Counted from the first letter of the stretch, positions 8,090 to 16,280 are shown. The stretch is 64,000 nucleotides of DNA from Promicromonospora sp049532985 (GCF_049532985.1 NZ_CP186693.1:4402001-4466000); one strand, 5' to 3'. Program-made: numbers and translations. Notes: generated by a model not told the origin, from the letters alone.

Positions 8090-9106
8090 TCAGAAGTCGA
8101 AGTCCGCGATGTTGCTCGCGTCGTAGACGAACGGCTCACCCAGGAGGACCTCGCCGTCGGCCCCCACGGTGTACTCGCCGAGTCGGCCCGCCTCGAAGGT
8201 GTCGCCCTCCTCGCCGGTGATGTCGCCCGCGACGAGTGCGGCGGCCGCCTGCGTGGCGAGGTAGCCCAGGTCGGTCGGGTTCCACAGCGCGAACGCCTCG
8301 ACCGTGCCGTCCTCGACGTACTCGCGCATCTGGTTCGGGGTGCCGAGGCCCGTGACCGCGACCTTGCCCTGGTACTCGGACGTCGACACGTAGCGCGCGG
8401 CCGCGGCGATGCCGACGGTCGTGGGCGACACGATGCCCTTGAGGTCCGGGTGCGACTGGAGCAGCGCCGCCGTCTTGTCGAACGACGTCTGGTCGTCGTC
8501 GTCGCCGTAGACCGTCTCGACCAGCTCGATGTCCGGGTAGTCGGCGGCCAGCTTCTCCTCCATGAGCGCGATCCACGCGTTCTGGTTGGTCGCGTTGGCG
8601 GACGCCGAGAGGATGGCGATCTCGCCCGAGCCGCCGATCTGCTCCGAGATCAGCTCGAGCTGCTTGTCCGCGACGCCCTCGGCCGAGGCCTGGTTGACGA
8701 ACAGGTCGCGGAACTGCGGTTCGGTGTCCGAGTCGAACGTGACCACCTTGGTGCCCGCCGACCGCGCCTCCTCCAGCGCGTCGCCGATCGCCGTCGGATC
8801 GTTGGCCGACACCACCAGCGCACTCACGCCCTGCTGGGCCGCGGTGTTGATGAACGGCACCTGGGCGTCGGGCGAGGCGGCGTCCGGGCCGACCTCCTCC
8901 ACGGTGACGCCCAGCTCTCCCGCCGCCTCCTGCGCGCCCGCCGTGGACGCCTCGAAGTAGGGGTTGCCGAGGTTCTTGGGCAGCATCGTCACGGTGACGT
9001 CCTCGCCCCCGCCGCCGTCACCCCCGCCGTTCCCGCCCGAGCAGGCGGTCAGCCCGAGCGCCAGCACCGCGGCCGTGCCGGCCGCGACCACAGATGTGAA
9101 CTTCAT
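8090..9106 (-). CDS. rhaS: Rhamnose ABC transporter substrate-binding lipoprotein
   Basis: A 338-residue secreted sugar-binding protein of the ribose/rhamnose (CUT2) type. The signal peptide ends at a lipobox, LGLTAC, so the mature protein is lipid-anchored outside the membrane. The core KNLGNPYFEA, SANDPTAIG, TFDSDTEPQFR and especially SPTTVGIAAAARYVST followed by GLGTPNQMR closely recalls the rhamnose-binding RhaS of Rhizobium. The ATG at 9106 follows GGGAG. It is the last gene of the importer operon and is separated from the permeases by an 80-bp gap with a hairpin, an arrangement often used to give the binding protein its own mRNA level. Confidence 0.9.
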   Translation of the reverse strand: MKFTSVVAAGTAAVLALGLTACSGGNGGGDGGGGEDVTVTMLPKNLGNPYFEASTAGAQEAAGELGVTVEEVGPDAASPDAQVPFINTAAQQGVSALVVSANDPTAIGDALEEARSAGTKVVTFDSDTEPQFRDLFVNQASAEGVADKQLELISEQIGGSGEIAILSASANATNQNAWIALMEEKLAADYPDIELVETVYGDDDDQTSFDKTAALLQSHPDLKGIVSPTTVGIAAAARYVSTSEYQGKVAVTGLGTPNQMREYVEDGTVEAFALWNPTDLGYLATQAAAALVAGDITGEEGDTFEAGRLGEYTVGADGEVLLGEPFVYDASNIADFDF

Positions 9107-9163
9107 CGTCCGTCTCCCTAGCTCGTTGCCCGACGGCGGTACGGCCACCGGGGTCACTGTGCG

Positions 9164-9181
9164 CCTCGCAGCGGTGCGAGG
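9164..9181. other. Small hairpin between permease and rhaS
   Basis: Inverted repeat CCTCGCA / TGCGAGG with a 4-base loop, directly after the permease stop (9187, reading on the minus strand). It could slow decay or partly terminate the message ahead of rhaS. Confidence 0.5.
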
Positions 9182-9186
9182 AGGTC

Positions 9187-10179
9187 TCATGGGGCCGGCG
9201 CGGTGCTCCGCCGTCGGACCCGGATGCCCGACGCCACGCGCGGGGCGACCACCGACACGACGAGCGCCGCGCCGATCACGATGTTGATGACGTTGACCGT
9301 GACGCCCTCCAGCCGCAGGGCGCTGCCGAGCACGCCGATGAGCAGCACGCCCGCGACCACGCCGTGGATCGCACCGCGGCCGCCGAAGATCGACACGCCG
9401 CCGAGCAGCACGGCCGCCACGACCTGCAGCTCCAGGCCGGTCGCGTTGTCGCCGCGGGCGCTGCCGTAACGGAGCGTGTAGTAGACGCCGGCGAGCGCCG
9501 ACACCGCCCCGGACAGCACGAACAGGATCAGCAGGGTCCGCCTCACGTCCACCCCGGAGAACCGGGCGGCCTCGCTGCTGCGGCCGATGTCCAGCACGTT
9601 CCGGCCGAACGGCGTGGCGTGCAGCAGCACCGCGAACACGCCGACCAGGAGGAGCAGCCCGAGCGTGATCACCGGGTAGGGCGACTCGCCCAGGTTCTCG
9701 GTGGCGCCGTCGGTCCAGGCGTCGGGGAACCCGGTGACCGCCGTCGTGCCGAGCAGGCCCACGGCGAGGCCGCGGTAGAGGGCGAGCGAACCGATGGTGA
9801 CCGCGAGCGACGGCAGGCCCGCGTACGCGACGAGCGCGCCGTTGACCGCGCCGCACACCGCGCCGAGCAGCACCGACACCAGCAGGGCGGACCAGAGCCC
9901 GAACCCGGCCTGGTACAGCAGCCCGAAGGTGACGCTCGAGAGCCCGACCACGGACGCGACCGACAGGTCGATCTCCCCCGTGGCGACGATCAGCGTCATG
10001 GGCAGGGCGATGAGCAGCACGGGGGCGACGTCGAGCACCAGGTAGGTGATGGTGAGCGGGCCGTCGAAACCCCGCACGGCGGCGGAGGCGACCACCCAGG
10101 CCGCCACCAGGATCAGGATCGTCAGCATCTCGCGGGTGAGCAGCGCGCGCTGCCACCACGGGCGGGCGTGGGTCCTCAT
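9187..10179 (-). CDS. rhaQ: Rhamnose ABC transporter permease (second)
   Basis: A 330-residue, roughly ten-helix permease of the ribose/rhamnose class (BPD_transp_2 fold), forming the membrane channel with its neighbour. Visible family features are GEIDLSVASVVGLSSV, which matches the conserved G(E/N)IDLSVG motif, and the cytoplasmic loop LQVVAAVLLGGVSIFGGRGAIHG that contacts the ATPase. The start ATG (10179) overlaps the upstream permease stop as ATGA. It belongs to the rhaT-rhaP-rhaQ-rhaS operon. The P/Q names follow the Rhizobium order and could be swapped. Confidence 0.85.
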   Translation of the reverse strand: MRTHARPWWQRALLTREMLTILILVAAWVVASAAVRGFDGPLTITYLVLDVAPVLLIALPMTLIVATGEIDLSVASVVGLSSVTFGLLYQAGFGLWSALLVSVLLGAVCGAVNGALVAYAGLPSLAVTIGSLALYRGLAVGLLGTTAVTGFPDAWTDGATENLGESPYPVITLGLLLLVGVFAVLLHATPFGRNVLDIGRSSEAARFSGVDVRRTLLILFVLSGAVSALAGVYYTLRYGSARGDNATGLELQVVAAVLLGGVSIFGGRGAIHGVVAGVLLIGVLGSALRLEGVTVNVINIVIGAALVVSVVAPRVASGIRVRRRSTAPAP

Positions 10180-11246
10180 GCGGTCGCCTCCTCACGGTCG
10201 GGCGGGCCGTCCGGGCGCGGTCCGGGCGGCGGGCCTGCGGACGGTGGGCCGACGCCGGAGCCTCCGGGCGGGTCGGTGTCGCGCGCCTGCGCCAGACGCC
10301 GCGAGCGCCGGCCCGCGAGCACGCGGTCGAGCGCGATGGCGCCGATGATGAGCGCGCCCACGACGGCGCGCTGCCAGAAGTCGGGGATGCCCACCACGGG
10401 AAGGGCCCGGTTGATGGTGAGCAGCAGCATCGCGCCCAGCGCGGCGCCCGCCACCGTGCCGCTGCCGCCGAAGATGGCGACGCCGCCCACCACCACGGCG
10501 CCCACGACCTGGAGCTCCATCCCCGTCCCCGCGCCGGAGGACACGGTGCCGTAGCGGGCGGCGAACATCACGCCGGCCAGCCCGGCCAGCGCGCCACCCA
10601 GCGCGAACGCGCCGAGCAGCCGGCGCCGGACGGGCAGCCCCGCCAGGGCCGCGGCGTCCGGGTCGGAGCCGATGGCGTAGAGCTGGCGGCCACCGCGCGA
10701 GGTGTGCAGGTAGTGCGCCACGACGGCCAGCACGACCACGGCGACGATCGTCAGCACGGGCACGCCCAGCACCTGCTGGGTGCCGAGCTGCAGGAAGGCG
10801 CGCGGCATGTCCCCGGCGTCGATCCGGTCGCTCCCGGCCCAGGTGAGGGTCACGCCGCGGTAGACGTACAGGGTGCCGAGGGTGATGACGAGCGCGGGCA
10901 CGCGGGCGAACGCCACGATCGCCCCGTTGACCAGGCCGAGCAGGGTCCCGGTCGCGACGGCGACGAGCGCGACCACGACGATCGGCAGGTCCGGTGCGTC
11001 GAGGAACAGGCGTCCCGTCAGGTAGGCCGTGAGGCCGAGCACCGAGCCGACCGACAGGTCGACGTTGCGCGTGATGACCACCACGGCCTGCCCCACGGCG
11101 AGCACGACGAGGATCGCCGGGGTGAGCAACAGGTCCCGCCAGCCGCCCGCGCTGAGCAGGAAGCCGGGCTGGACGGCCGTGGTCACGCCGATCACGACCA
11201 GCAGGGCGAGGGCGATGCCGGCCTCGCGACGGCGCAGGAGGCTCAT
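10176..11246 (-). CDS. rhaP: Rhamnose ABC transporter permease (first)
   Basis: A 356-residue paralogue of the adjacent permease, with the matching motifs TRNVDLSVGSVLGLTAY and LQVVGAVVVGGVAIFGGSGTVAG and about ten hydrophobic helices; a Pro/Gly-rich cytoplasmic tail (PPGGSGVGPPSAGPPPGP) extends the C-terminus. The ATG at 11246 overlaps the ATPase stop as ATGA. A longer reading frame upstream is open only because the ATPase 3' end contains 15-bp repeats that also read open here (GHQER repeated), so it is not taken as coding. Confidence 0.85.
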   Translation of the reverse strand: MSLLRRREAGIALALLVVIGVTTAVQPGFLLSAGGWRDLLLTPAILVVLAVGQAVVVITRNVDLSVGSVLGLTAYLTGRLFLDAPDLPIVVVALVAVATGTLLGLVNGAIVAFARVPALVITLGTLYVYRGVTLTWAGSDRIDAGDMPRAFLQLGTQQVLGVPVLTIVAVVVLAVVAHYLHTSRGGRQLYAIGSDPDAAALAGLPVRRRLLGAFALGGALAGLAGVMFAARYGTVSSGAGTGMELQVVGAVVVGGVAIFGGSGTVAGAALGAMLLLTINRALPVVGIPDFWQRAVVGALIIGAIALDRVLAGRRSRRLAQARDTDPPGGSGVGPPSAGPPPGPRPDGPPDREEATA

Positions 11247-12847
11247 GCGGTGCCCTCGTTCCTGGTGCCCTCGTTCCTGGTGCCCTCGTTCGCGGCGGCG
11301 GCGTCCGCGGCGGCGGCGTCCGGACCCGTCCCGGGGGCGGCGTCCTGGCCGGACGCTCCCGGTGTGGCGGCGCGCATCACGGTCTCGGCCGTCGCCTCGG
11401 CCCGGTCCAGCTCGGCGACCACGCGCCCCTCGCGGACCACCAGCACGCGGTCGGCCATGCCCAGCACCTCCGGCAGCTCGGACGAGATCATCAGGACGGC
11501 CAGACCCTCCGCGGCCAGGGTGGACAGCAGGCGGTGCACCTCGGCCTTGGTGCCGACGTCGATGCCGCGGGTCGGCTCGTCGACGATCAGCACCGTGGGC
11601 CCCGTGGCCAGCCACTTGGCGAGCACTACCTTCTGCTGGTTGCCGCCGCTCATGGTGGTGGCGAGGGCGTCCAGCGCCCCGGCCTTGACGGCGAGCCGGC
11701 CGGCCCAGTCACGGGCGAGGCCGGCCTCGGCGCCGGGGAGCAGCACGCCGAACCGCGCGAGCCGCCCGCGGGCGACCGCCGACACGTTCCGCGCCACCGA
11801 CGACTCGGTGACCAGGCCCTGCAGGCGCCGGTCCTCGGGGACGAGGGCCAGGCCGGCGGCGATGGCCGCGGCCGGGTCGCCCGGCCGCAGGGTGCGCCCG
11901 CCGACGACGACCCGCCCCGCGTCGTACCGGTCGACGCCGAACACGGCCCGCGCGATCTCGCTGCGCCCGGCGCCGACCAGTCCCGCCAGGCCGACGATCT
12001 CACCCGCCCGCACCTCGAAGGACACGTCGTGGAACGTGCCGGCGGACTCCAGCCCCTCGACACGCAGCGCCACGTCGCCGGGGGCGCTCGGCACCTTCGG
12101 GTAGAGCTCGGCGACCTCGCGGCCCACCATGCGCCGCACCAGCTCGTCGGGGGTGACGTCGGCGACGGCGTCGGTCGAGACGTGCTCGCCGTCGCGCATC
12201 ACGGTGACGGTGTCGCAGAGGTCGGCGACCTCGTCGAGGCGGTGCGAGATGAAGACGACGGCGCGGCCGGCGTCGCGCAGGCCACGAGCGACGGTGAACA
12301 GCCGGGCCACCTCGACGGCGCTCAGCGCCGCCGTCGGCTCGTCCATGACCAGCACGCGGGCGTCCAGCGAGATCGCCTTGGCGATCTCGACGATCTGCTG
12401 GTCCGCGATGGACAGGCCCTCGGCGGGCCGGTCCGGGTCGAGGTCGACACCGAGGCTGCGGAACAGCTCGCGCGCGCCGTCACGCATGGCCCGGCGGTCG
12501 ATCCGCCGGAACCGGCCGAGCGGCTCGCGTCCCAGGAAGATGTTCTCGGTGACCGTGAGATCGGGAAAGGTCGCGGGCTCCTGGTGGATGACGGCGACGC
12601 CGGCCGCCTTGGCCTCGGCGGGCCCGGCGAAGTCCACGGGCTCACCGTCGAGCTCGACGAGGCCCGCGTCGCGACGGTGCACCCCGCCCACGATCTTGAC
12701 CAGCGTGGACTTGCCCGCCCCGTTCTCCCCCACCAGGGCGTGGATGCTGCCGGGCCGGACCACGAGGGACCCGGACCGGAGCGCGGCCACGGGTCCGAAG
12801 GACTTGGCCACCCTGTCGAGGCGCAGCGTCGGTGCGGCGTCGGGCAT
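11243..12847 (-). CDS. rhaT: Rhamnose ABC transporter ATP-binding protein (two ABC domains)
   Basis: A 534-residue double ABC ATPase of the RbsA/RhaT type that drives the CUT2 permeases. The N-terminal half has Walker A GENGAGKST, a Q-loop IHQEPATF, signature LSIADQQIVEIAKA and Walker B VLVMDEP; the C-terminal half has the usual degenerate P-loop (GLVGAGRSE) with signature MSGGNQQKVVLAKWL and LIVDEPTRGID. The ATG at 12847 follows GGAGAG. The last ~35 residues are a low-complexity Ala/Asp tail ending in three NEGT(R/A) repeats. It is the first gene of the importer operon, behind the promoter at 12933-12961. Confidence 0.9.
   Translation of the reverse strand: MPDAAPTLRLDRVAKSFGPVAALRSGSLVVRPGSIHALVGENGAGKSTLVKIVGGVHRRDAGLVELDGEPVDFAGPAEAKAAGVAVIHQEPATFPDLTVTENIFLGREPLGRFRRIDRRAMRDGARELFRSLGVDLDPDRPAEGLSIADQQIVEIAKAISLDARVLVMDEPTAALSAVEVARLFTVARGLRDAGRAVVFISHRLDEVADLCDTVTVMRDGEHVSTDAVADVTPDELVRRMVGREVAELYPKVPSAPGDVALRVEGLESAGTFHDVSFEVRAGEIVGLAGLVGAGRSEIARAVFGVDRYDAGRVVVGGRTLRPGDPAAAIAAGLALVPEDRRLQGLVTESSVARNVSAVARGRLARFGVLLPGAEAGLARDWAGRLAVKAGALDALATTMSGGNQQKVVLAKWLATGPTVLIVDEPTRGIDVGTKAEVHRLLSTLAAEGLAVLMISSELPEVLGMADRVLVVREGRVVAELDRAEATAETVMRAATPGASGQDAAPGTGPDAAAADAAAANEGTRNEGTRNEGTA
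11249..11291. repeat. 15-bp tandem repeat in the rhaT 3' end
   Basis: Almost three copies of GGTGCCCTCGTTCCT in a row (11249-11263, 11264-11278, 11279-11291). They encode the NEGTR/NEGTR/NEGTA tail of RhaT on the minus strand. Confidence 0.85.
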
Positions 12848-12904
12848 CTCTCTCCGTCGAGGGTGCGGGCGGTCGGCGGTGACCGCGAGGCTGTCCTGCC
12901 ACTC

Positions 12905-12921
12905 GTTTGAATCGTTCAAAC
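12905..12921. promoter_or_regulatory. LacI-type operator of the rhamnose importer operon
   Basis: GTTTGAATCGTTCAAAC: perfect 7-bp arms around TCG. It lies just downstream of the predicted transcription start of rhaT. The arms resemble, but the odd spacing differs from, the ATGAA-N4-TTCAT operators at 5675 and 14985, so a different LacI protein may bind it. Confidence 0.72.
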
Positions 12922-12932
12922 AGGTAGTTGGG

Positions 12933-12961
12933 AAGATAGACCCGCCAGGTCAGAGCGTCAA
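12933..12961 (-). promoter_or_regulatory. Promoter of the rhaT-P-Q-S operon
   Basis: Minus strand: -35 TTGACG (12961-12956), 17-bp spacer, -10 TATCTT (12938-12933); the operator at 12905-12921 follows. Confidence 0.7.
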
Positions 12962-13089
12962 GAAGTACCGGCGCGCCCGTTGCCGTGCCGTGGCAGTTGC
13001 GGAACCCTTGGGCGATCAGGGGTGATCGACTGCCCGCAGCTCACCGAGGCGACCCGACGACGTGCCGCCTCAGAAACGGAGGCGATCGG

Positions 13090-14535
13090 ATGAGCCAGCC
13101 AACGGCCGAGGAGCACGCAGCCCTCGGCGAGGAGCCCACCGAGCTCAAGCGCGTGATGGGGCCCAAGCTGCTCCTGCTCTTCATCGTGGGCGACATCCTC
13201 GGCACCGGCGTCTACGCCCTGACGGGTGACGTCGCGGCCGAGGTCGGCGGTGCCGCGTGGGCACCCTTCATCGTCGCGTTCCTCGTGGCGCTGATCACGG
13301 CCTTCTCGTACCTGGAGCTGGTCACCAAGTACCCGCGGGCGGCCGGCGCCGCGCTGTACACGCACAAGGCCTTCGGCATCCACCTGTTCACCTTCATGGT
13401 GTGCTTCACGGTCATGTGCTCGGGCATCACCTCGGCGTCGACGGCGGCCCGCGCCTTCGCCTCGAACCTCGCGGTGGGCTTCGGGCTCGACGAGACGAAC
13501 GCGACCCTGATCATCACGGTGGCGCTGATCTTCATGGCCCTGGTCGCGGCGATCAACCTGCGGGGCGTGGGCGAGAGCGTCAAGGCCAACGTGTTCCTCA
13601 CCCTCGTGGAGCTGTCGGGTCTGCTGCTCGTGATCCTGATCGGCTTCTACGCGGCGTTCGCCGGCAACGTCGACTTCTCCCGGACCGTCGTGTTCGACGA
13701 CCCGGGCGACAAGGGCGCGTTCTTCGCCGTCACCGCGGCGACCTCGCTGGCGTTCTTCGCGATGGTCGGGTTCGAGGACTCGGTCAACATGGCGGAGGAG
13801 ACCCACGACCCGGTCCGCAACTTCCCCAAGATGATGATCACCGGCATCGGCATCACCGGCGTCATCTACGTGCTGGTCTCCCTGTTCGCGGTGGCGATCG
13901 TCCCCGTGGGCGTGCTGGCCGAGAGCGACACCCCGCTGGTCACGGTGGTCGAGACCGCCGCCCCGGGGATCCCCGCGGCGACGATCCTGCCGTTCATCTC
14001 GATGTTCGCCGTCGCCAACTCCGCGCTCATCAACATGCTCATGGCCAGCCGTCTCCTGTACGGCATGGCCAAGCAGAACGTGCTGCCCGGCGCGCTGGGC
14101 CGCGTGGGCGCCCGGCGGCAGACGCCGTGGGTGTCGATCCTGGTGACCACCGCCATCTCGTTCGGACTGATCTACTTCGTCAGCCGCGACCCGGAGAACG
14201 ACGTCGTCGCCGCGCTCGGCGGCACCACCGCGCTGCTGCTGCTCGCCGTGTTCGCCGTGGTGAACGTCTGCGTGCTGGTGCTGCGGCGCGACCCGATCGA
14301 GCGCCGGCACTTCGTGGCCCCCACGGTGCTGCCGATCCTCGGGGCGCTGTGCTGCCTGTTCCTCGTGGGGCCGTGGACCGGGCGCGACGTCATCCAGTAC
14401 CAGATCGCGGGCTGGCTGCTCGGCATCGGCTTCGTGCTGTGGGTGCTGACGTGGATCACCAACCGCCTCCTGGGGCAGCGCAGCGAGATCAGCGACCTGG
14501 AGGCGATCAACGAGCCGGAGGGCGGGGTCAACTAG
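13090..14535 (+). CDS. APC-superfamily amino acid permease
   Basis: A 481-residue integral membrane protein with about 12 helices and the APC fold. The first helix has GDILGTGVYALTG, the helix-1 G-(I/L)-G-x-G-(I/V) substrate loop of the family, and helix 6 has FFAMVGFEDSVNMAEE, the usual (F/Y)xGF(E/D) motif. The ATG at 13090 sits 7 bases behind GGAGG; a longer frame crosses the intergenic region without a ribosome site. It is divergent from the rhamnose importer and convergent with rhaM, and no amino acid metabolic gene is near, so the substrate (amino acid or amine) cannot be named. Confidence 0.85.
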   Translation: MSQPTAEEHAALGEEPTELKRVMGPKLLLLFIVGDILGTGVYALTGDVAAEVGGAAWAPFIVAFLVALITAFSYLELVTKYPRAAGAALYTHKAFGIHLFTFMVCFTVMCSGITSASTAARAFASNLAVGFGLDETNATLIITVALIFMALVAAINLRGVGESVKANVFLTLVELSGLLLVILIGFYAAFAGNVDFSRTVVFDDPGDKGAFFAVTAATSLAFFAMVGFEDSVNMAEETHDPVRNFPKMMITGIGITGVIYVLVSLFAVAIVPVGVLAESDTPLVTVVETAAPGIPAATILPFISMFAVANSALINMLMASRLLYGMAKQNVLPGALGRVGARRQTPWVSILVTTAISFGLIYFVSRDPENDVVAALGGTTALLLLAVFAVVNVCVLVLRRDPIERRHFVAPTVLPILGALCCLFLVGPWTGRDVIQYQIAGWLLGIGFVLWVLTWITNRLLGQRSEISDLEAINEPEGGVN

Positions 14536-14550
14536 TCGCTCCTTCCCCCG

Positions 14551-14594
14551 GTGCCGGACGTGCGGATCACCCAGGTGACCTGCACGTCCGGCAC
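14551..14594. terminator. Inverted repeat between permease and rhaM
   Basis: Arms GTGCCGGACGTGC (14551-14563) and GCACGTCCGGCAC (14582-14594) match perfectly; inside, TCACC and GGTGA add a second stem. It fills the gap between two convergent genes and probably terminates both. The arm core is shared with the repeat at 58924. Confidence 0.7.
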
Positions 14595-14595
14595 G

Positions 14596-14958
14596 TCACC
14601 TGTCGTCGCGCAGCGCCGCCAGCTGGGACTCCAGGTGGAAGACCTCGTCCAGGAGCACGAACGCCTCGTCGGGGTTGCCCTCGTCGACGAAGAAGCCCGA
14701 CATCGCCGCCTGCCACCTCCCGTTGACCTCGGTGGCTGCCATCGCCCGCTGCGCCGCGTCGTAGTCGTCGGTCTCCAGGATGCCGACCAGCAGGCCGTCG
14801 TCCCGCAGGAACAGGTGGTAGTCGCGCCAGCCCGTGTCCCGCAGCGCCTCCAGCATCTCCGGCCAGACGGCGGCGTGCGCCGCGCGGTACTCGTCCAGCC
14901 GGTCCGCCCGCACCCGGGACGTGAAGCACACGCGCCCGCCCCTCGTCCCGCTCGTCAT
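14596..14958 (-). CDS. rhaM: L-rhamnose mutarotase
   Basis: A 120-residue ferredoxin-like-fold protein that interconverts the alpha and beta anomers of L-rhamnose ahead of the isomerase. Features of the RhaM/YiiL family are CFTSRVRADRLDEYRAAHAAVWPEML, which holds the catalytic-site His, then WRDYHLFLRDDGLLVGILET and a C-terminal LDEVFHLE. The ATG at 14958 follows GGAGG closely. It is divergent from the LacI gene at 15026, and the shared promoter region contains the rhamnose operator at 14985-14998. Confidence 0.9.
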   Translation of the reverse strand: MTSGTRGGRVCFTSRVRADRLDEYRAAHAAVWPEMLEALRDTGWRDYHLFLRDDGLLVGILETDDYDAAQRAMAATEVNGRWQAAMSGFFVDEGNPDEAFVLLDEVFHLESQLAALRDDR

Positions 14959-14984
14959 GTCGGTCCTCCTCGACCCGGCCGCCC

Positions 14985-14998
14985 ATGAAACGGTTCAT
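14985..14998. promoter_or_regulatory. Rhamnose LacI operator between rhaM and its regulator
   Basis: ATGAAACGGTTCAT: the same arms and spacing as the rhaI operator, with one mismatched pair inside. It runs into CATAAT, a possible -10 of the LacI gene, so binding could repress both divergent genes. Confidence 0.72.
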
Positions 14999-15025
14999 AA
15001 TGTAGCCCGAAGCAGGAGGTGCTCC

Positions 15026-16042
15026 ATGACCCGACCGGCTGCTCACCGCCGAGCATCCATCGCCGACGTCGCCCGGACCGCCGGCGTCTCCGTCGGCACC
15101 GTGTCCAACGTGCTCAACCGGCCCGACCGGGTGCTGCCCGGCACCCGCGAGCGCGTGGAGGCCGCCATCGCGGAGCTGAGCTTCGTGCGCAACGGGTCCG
15201 CCCGGCAGCTCCGGGCGGGCACCATCACGACCATCGGCGCCATCGTCCTGGACATCGCCAACCCGTTCTTCACCGACGTCGCCCGCGGCATCGAGGAGCG
15301 CCTCGACCGCGACGACTTCACGCTCATGGTCGCCTCCTCCGACGACGACCTCAGCCGGGAGCAGCGCTACCTGCGCCTGTTCGAGGAGCACGGCGTGCAG
15401 GGCATCATGGTCGTGCCGACCACCGACGAGATCGAGCACCTCCTGGCGGTCCGCCGGCGCGGCACCGGCGTCGTGCTGCTGGACCGCCCCTCGCCCGACC
15501 CGAGCCTCTCGTCGGTCGCCGTCGACGACGTGCGCGGCGGCGAGCTCGCCGCCCGCCACCTGCTGGACCAGGGGCACACGCGCATCGCGTTCCTCAACGG
15601 TCCGCACACGATCCGGCAGTGCGCCGACCGGCACGAGGGCGTGGTCAAGGCACTGGGGGCCGCCGGTCTGGACCCCGAGCAGGCACTCACCGAGACCACC
15701 GTGACCAGCCTCAACGCCGAGGGCGGCGAGGCGGCGATCCGGGGGCTGCTGGAATCCGGCGACCAGCCCACCGCCGTGTTCTGCGTCAACGACCTGGTCG
15801 CCCTCGGCGTGCTGCGCACGCTCCGCACCGAGAACATCGCCGTCCCCACGGACATGGCGGTGGTGGGGTACGACGACGTCGCCTTCGCCGCCGAGCTGTC
15901 CACCCCCCTGACCTCGGTGCGCCAGCCGACCCACGAGCTGGGCGTGCGCGCGGCGGACCTGCTGCTCACGGGGGCTGACACGGCGGAACACGTGATGTTC
16001 CAGCCGACGCTGGTGGTGCGGGGGTCGAGCGCGGCGGGGTGA
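15026..16042 (+). CDS. LacI-family regulator of rhamnose genes
   Basis: A 338-residue repressor. Residues 5-55 form the LacI helix-turn-helix and hinge helix (SIADVARTAGVSVGTVSNVLN), followed by a sugar-binding core with IGAIVLDIANPFFTDVARGI, DRPSP, GHTRIAFLNGP and VVGYDDVAFAAELSTPLTSV. The ATG at 15026 follows AGGAGG; the longer open frame runs back into the rhaM gene on the other strand. Because the gene shares its upstream region with rhaM, and that region has the same operator as rhaI, I infer that it senses rhamnose or an early intermediate and controls both sites. Confidence 0.87.
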   Translation: MTRPAAHRRASIADVARTAGVSVGTVSNVLNRPDRVLPGTRERVEAAIAELSFVRNGSARQLRAGTITTIGAIVLDIANPFFTDVARGIEERLDRDDFTLMVASSDDDLSREQRYLRLFEEHGVQGIMVVPTTDEIEHLLAVRRRGTGVVLLDRPSPDPSLSSVAVDDVRGGELAARHLLDQGHTRIAFLNGPHTIRQCADRHEGVVKALGAAGLDPEQALTETTVTSLNAEGGEAAIRGLLESGDQPTAVFCVNDLVALGVLRTLRTENIAVPTDMAVVGYDDVAFAAELSTPLTSVRQPTHELGVRAADLLLTGADTAEHVMFQPTLVVRGSSAAG

Positions 16043-16089
16043 CCGGGCACGGCGCCGGCCGACGCACGACAGCAGCCTGCTCCGGCAAG

Positions 16090-16160
16090 GTGCGCTTCTA
16101 CCCAGCGATCAGGCCCAGATTCAGCCTGGATCTGGGCCTGATCGCTGGGTAGAAGCGCAC
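16090..16160. terminator. Inverted repeat with 31-bp perfect arms
   Basis: Arms 16090-16120 and 16130-16160 are exact reverse complements around a 9-base loop (TCAGCCTGG). It sits between the convergent LacI gene and the oxidoreductase. A two-way terminator is likely; its stem is far longer than needed and has no T-tract. Confidence 0.7.
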
Positions 16161-16220
16161 TTCCACTCGCCCCGCGTCACGACGACGCGGCAGGCCTCGG
16201 GACGCCGTGGCCAGCGCGAG

Positions 16221-16280
16221 CTCAGCCCAGTGCACCTCAGCCCAGCACGAGCTCAGCCCAGCACCCCCTCAGCCCAGCAC
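16221..16280. repeat. Tandem copies of the oxidoreductase 3' end
   Basis: Four copies of CTCAGCCCAG(TG)CAC at about 16-bp intervals (16221, 16236, 16252, 16268). The copy at 16268 is the real end of the coding region, so each copy carries the last codons plus a TGA on the minus strand. Confidence 0.75.

Noticed and set aside
9164..9181. Riboswitch between permease and rhaS
   Set aside because: Only a simple 7-bp hairpin is present; no conserved riboswitch architecture could be recognised.
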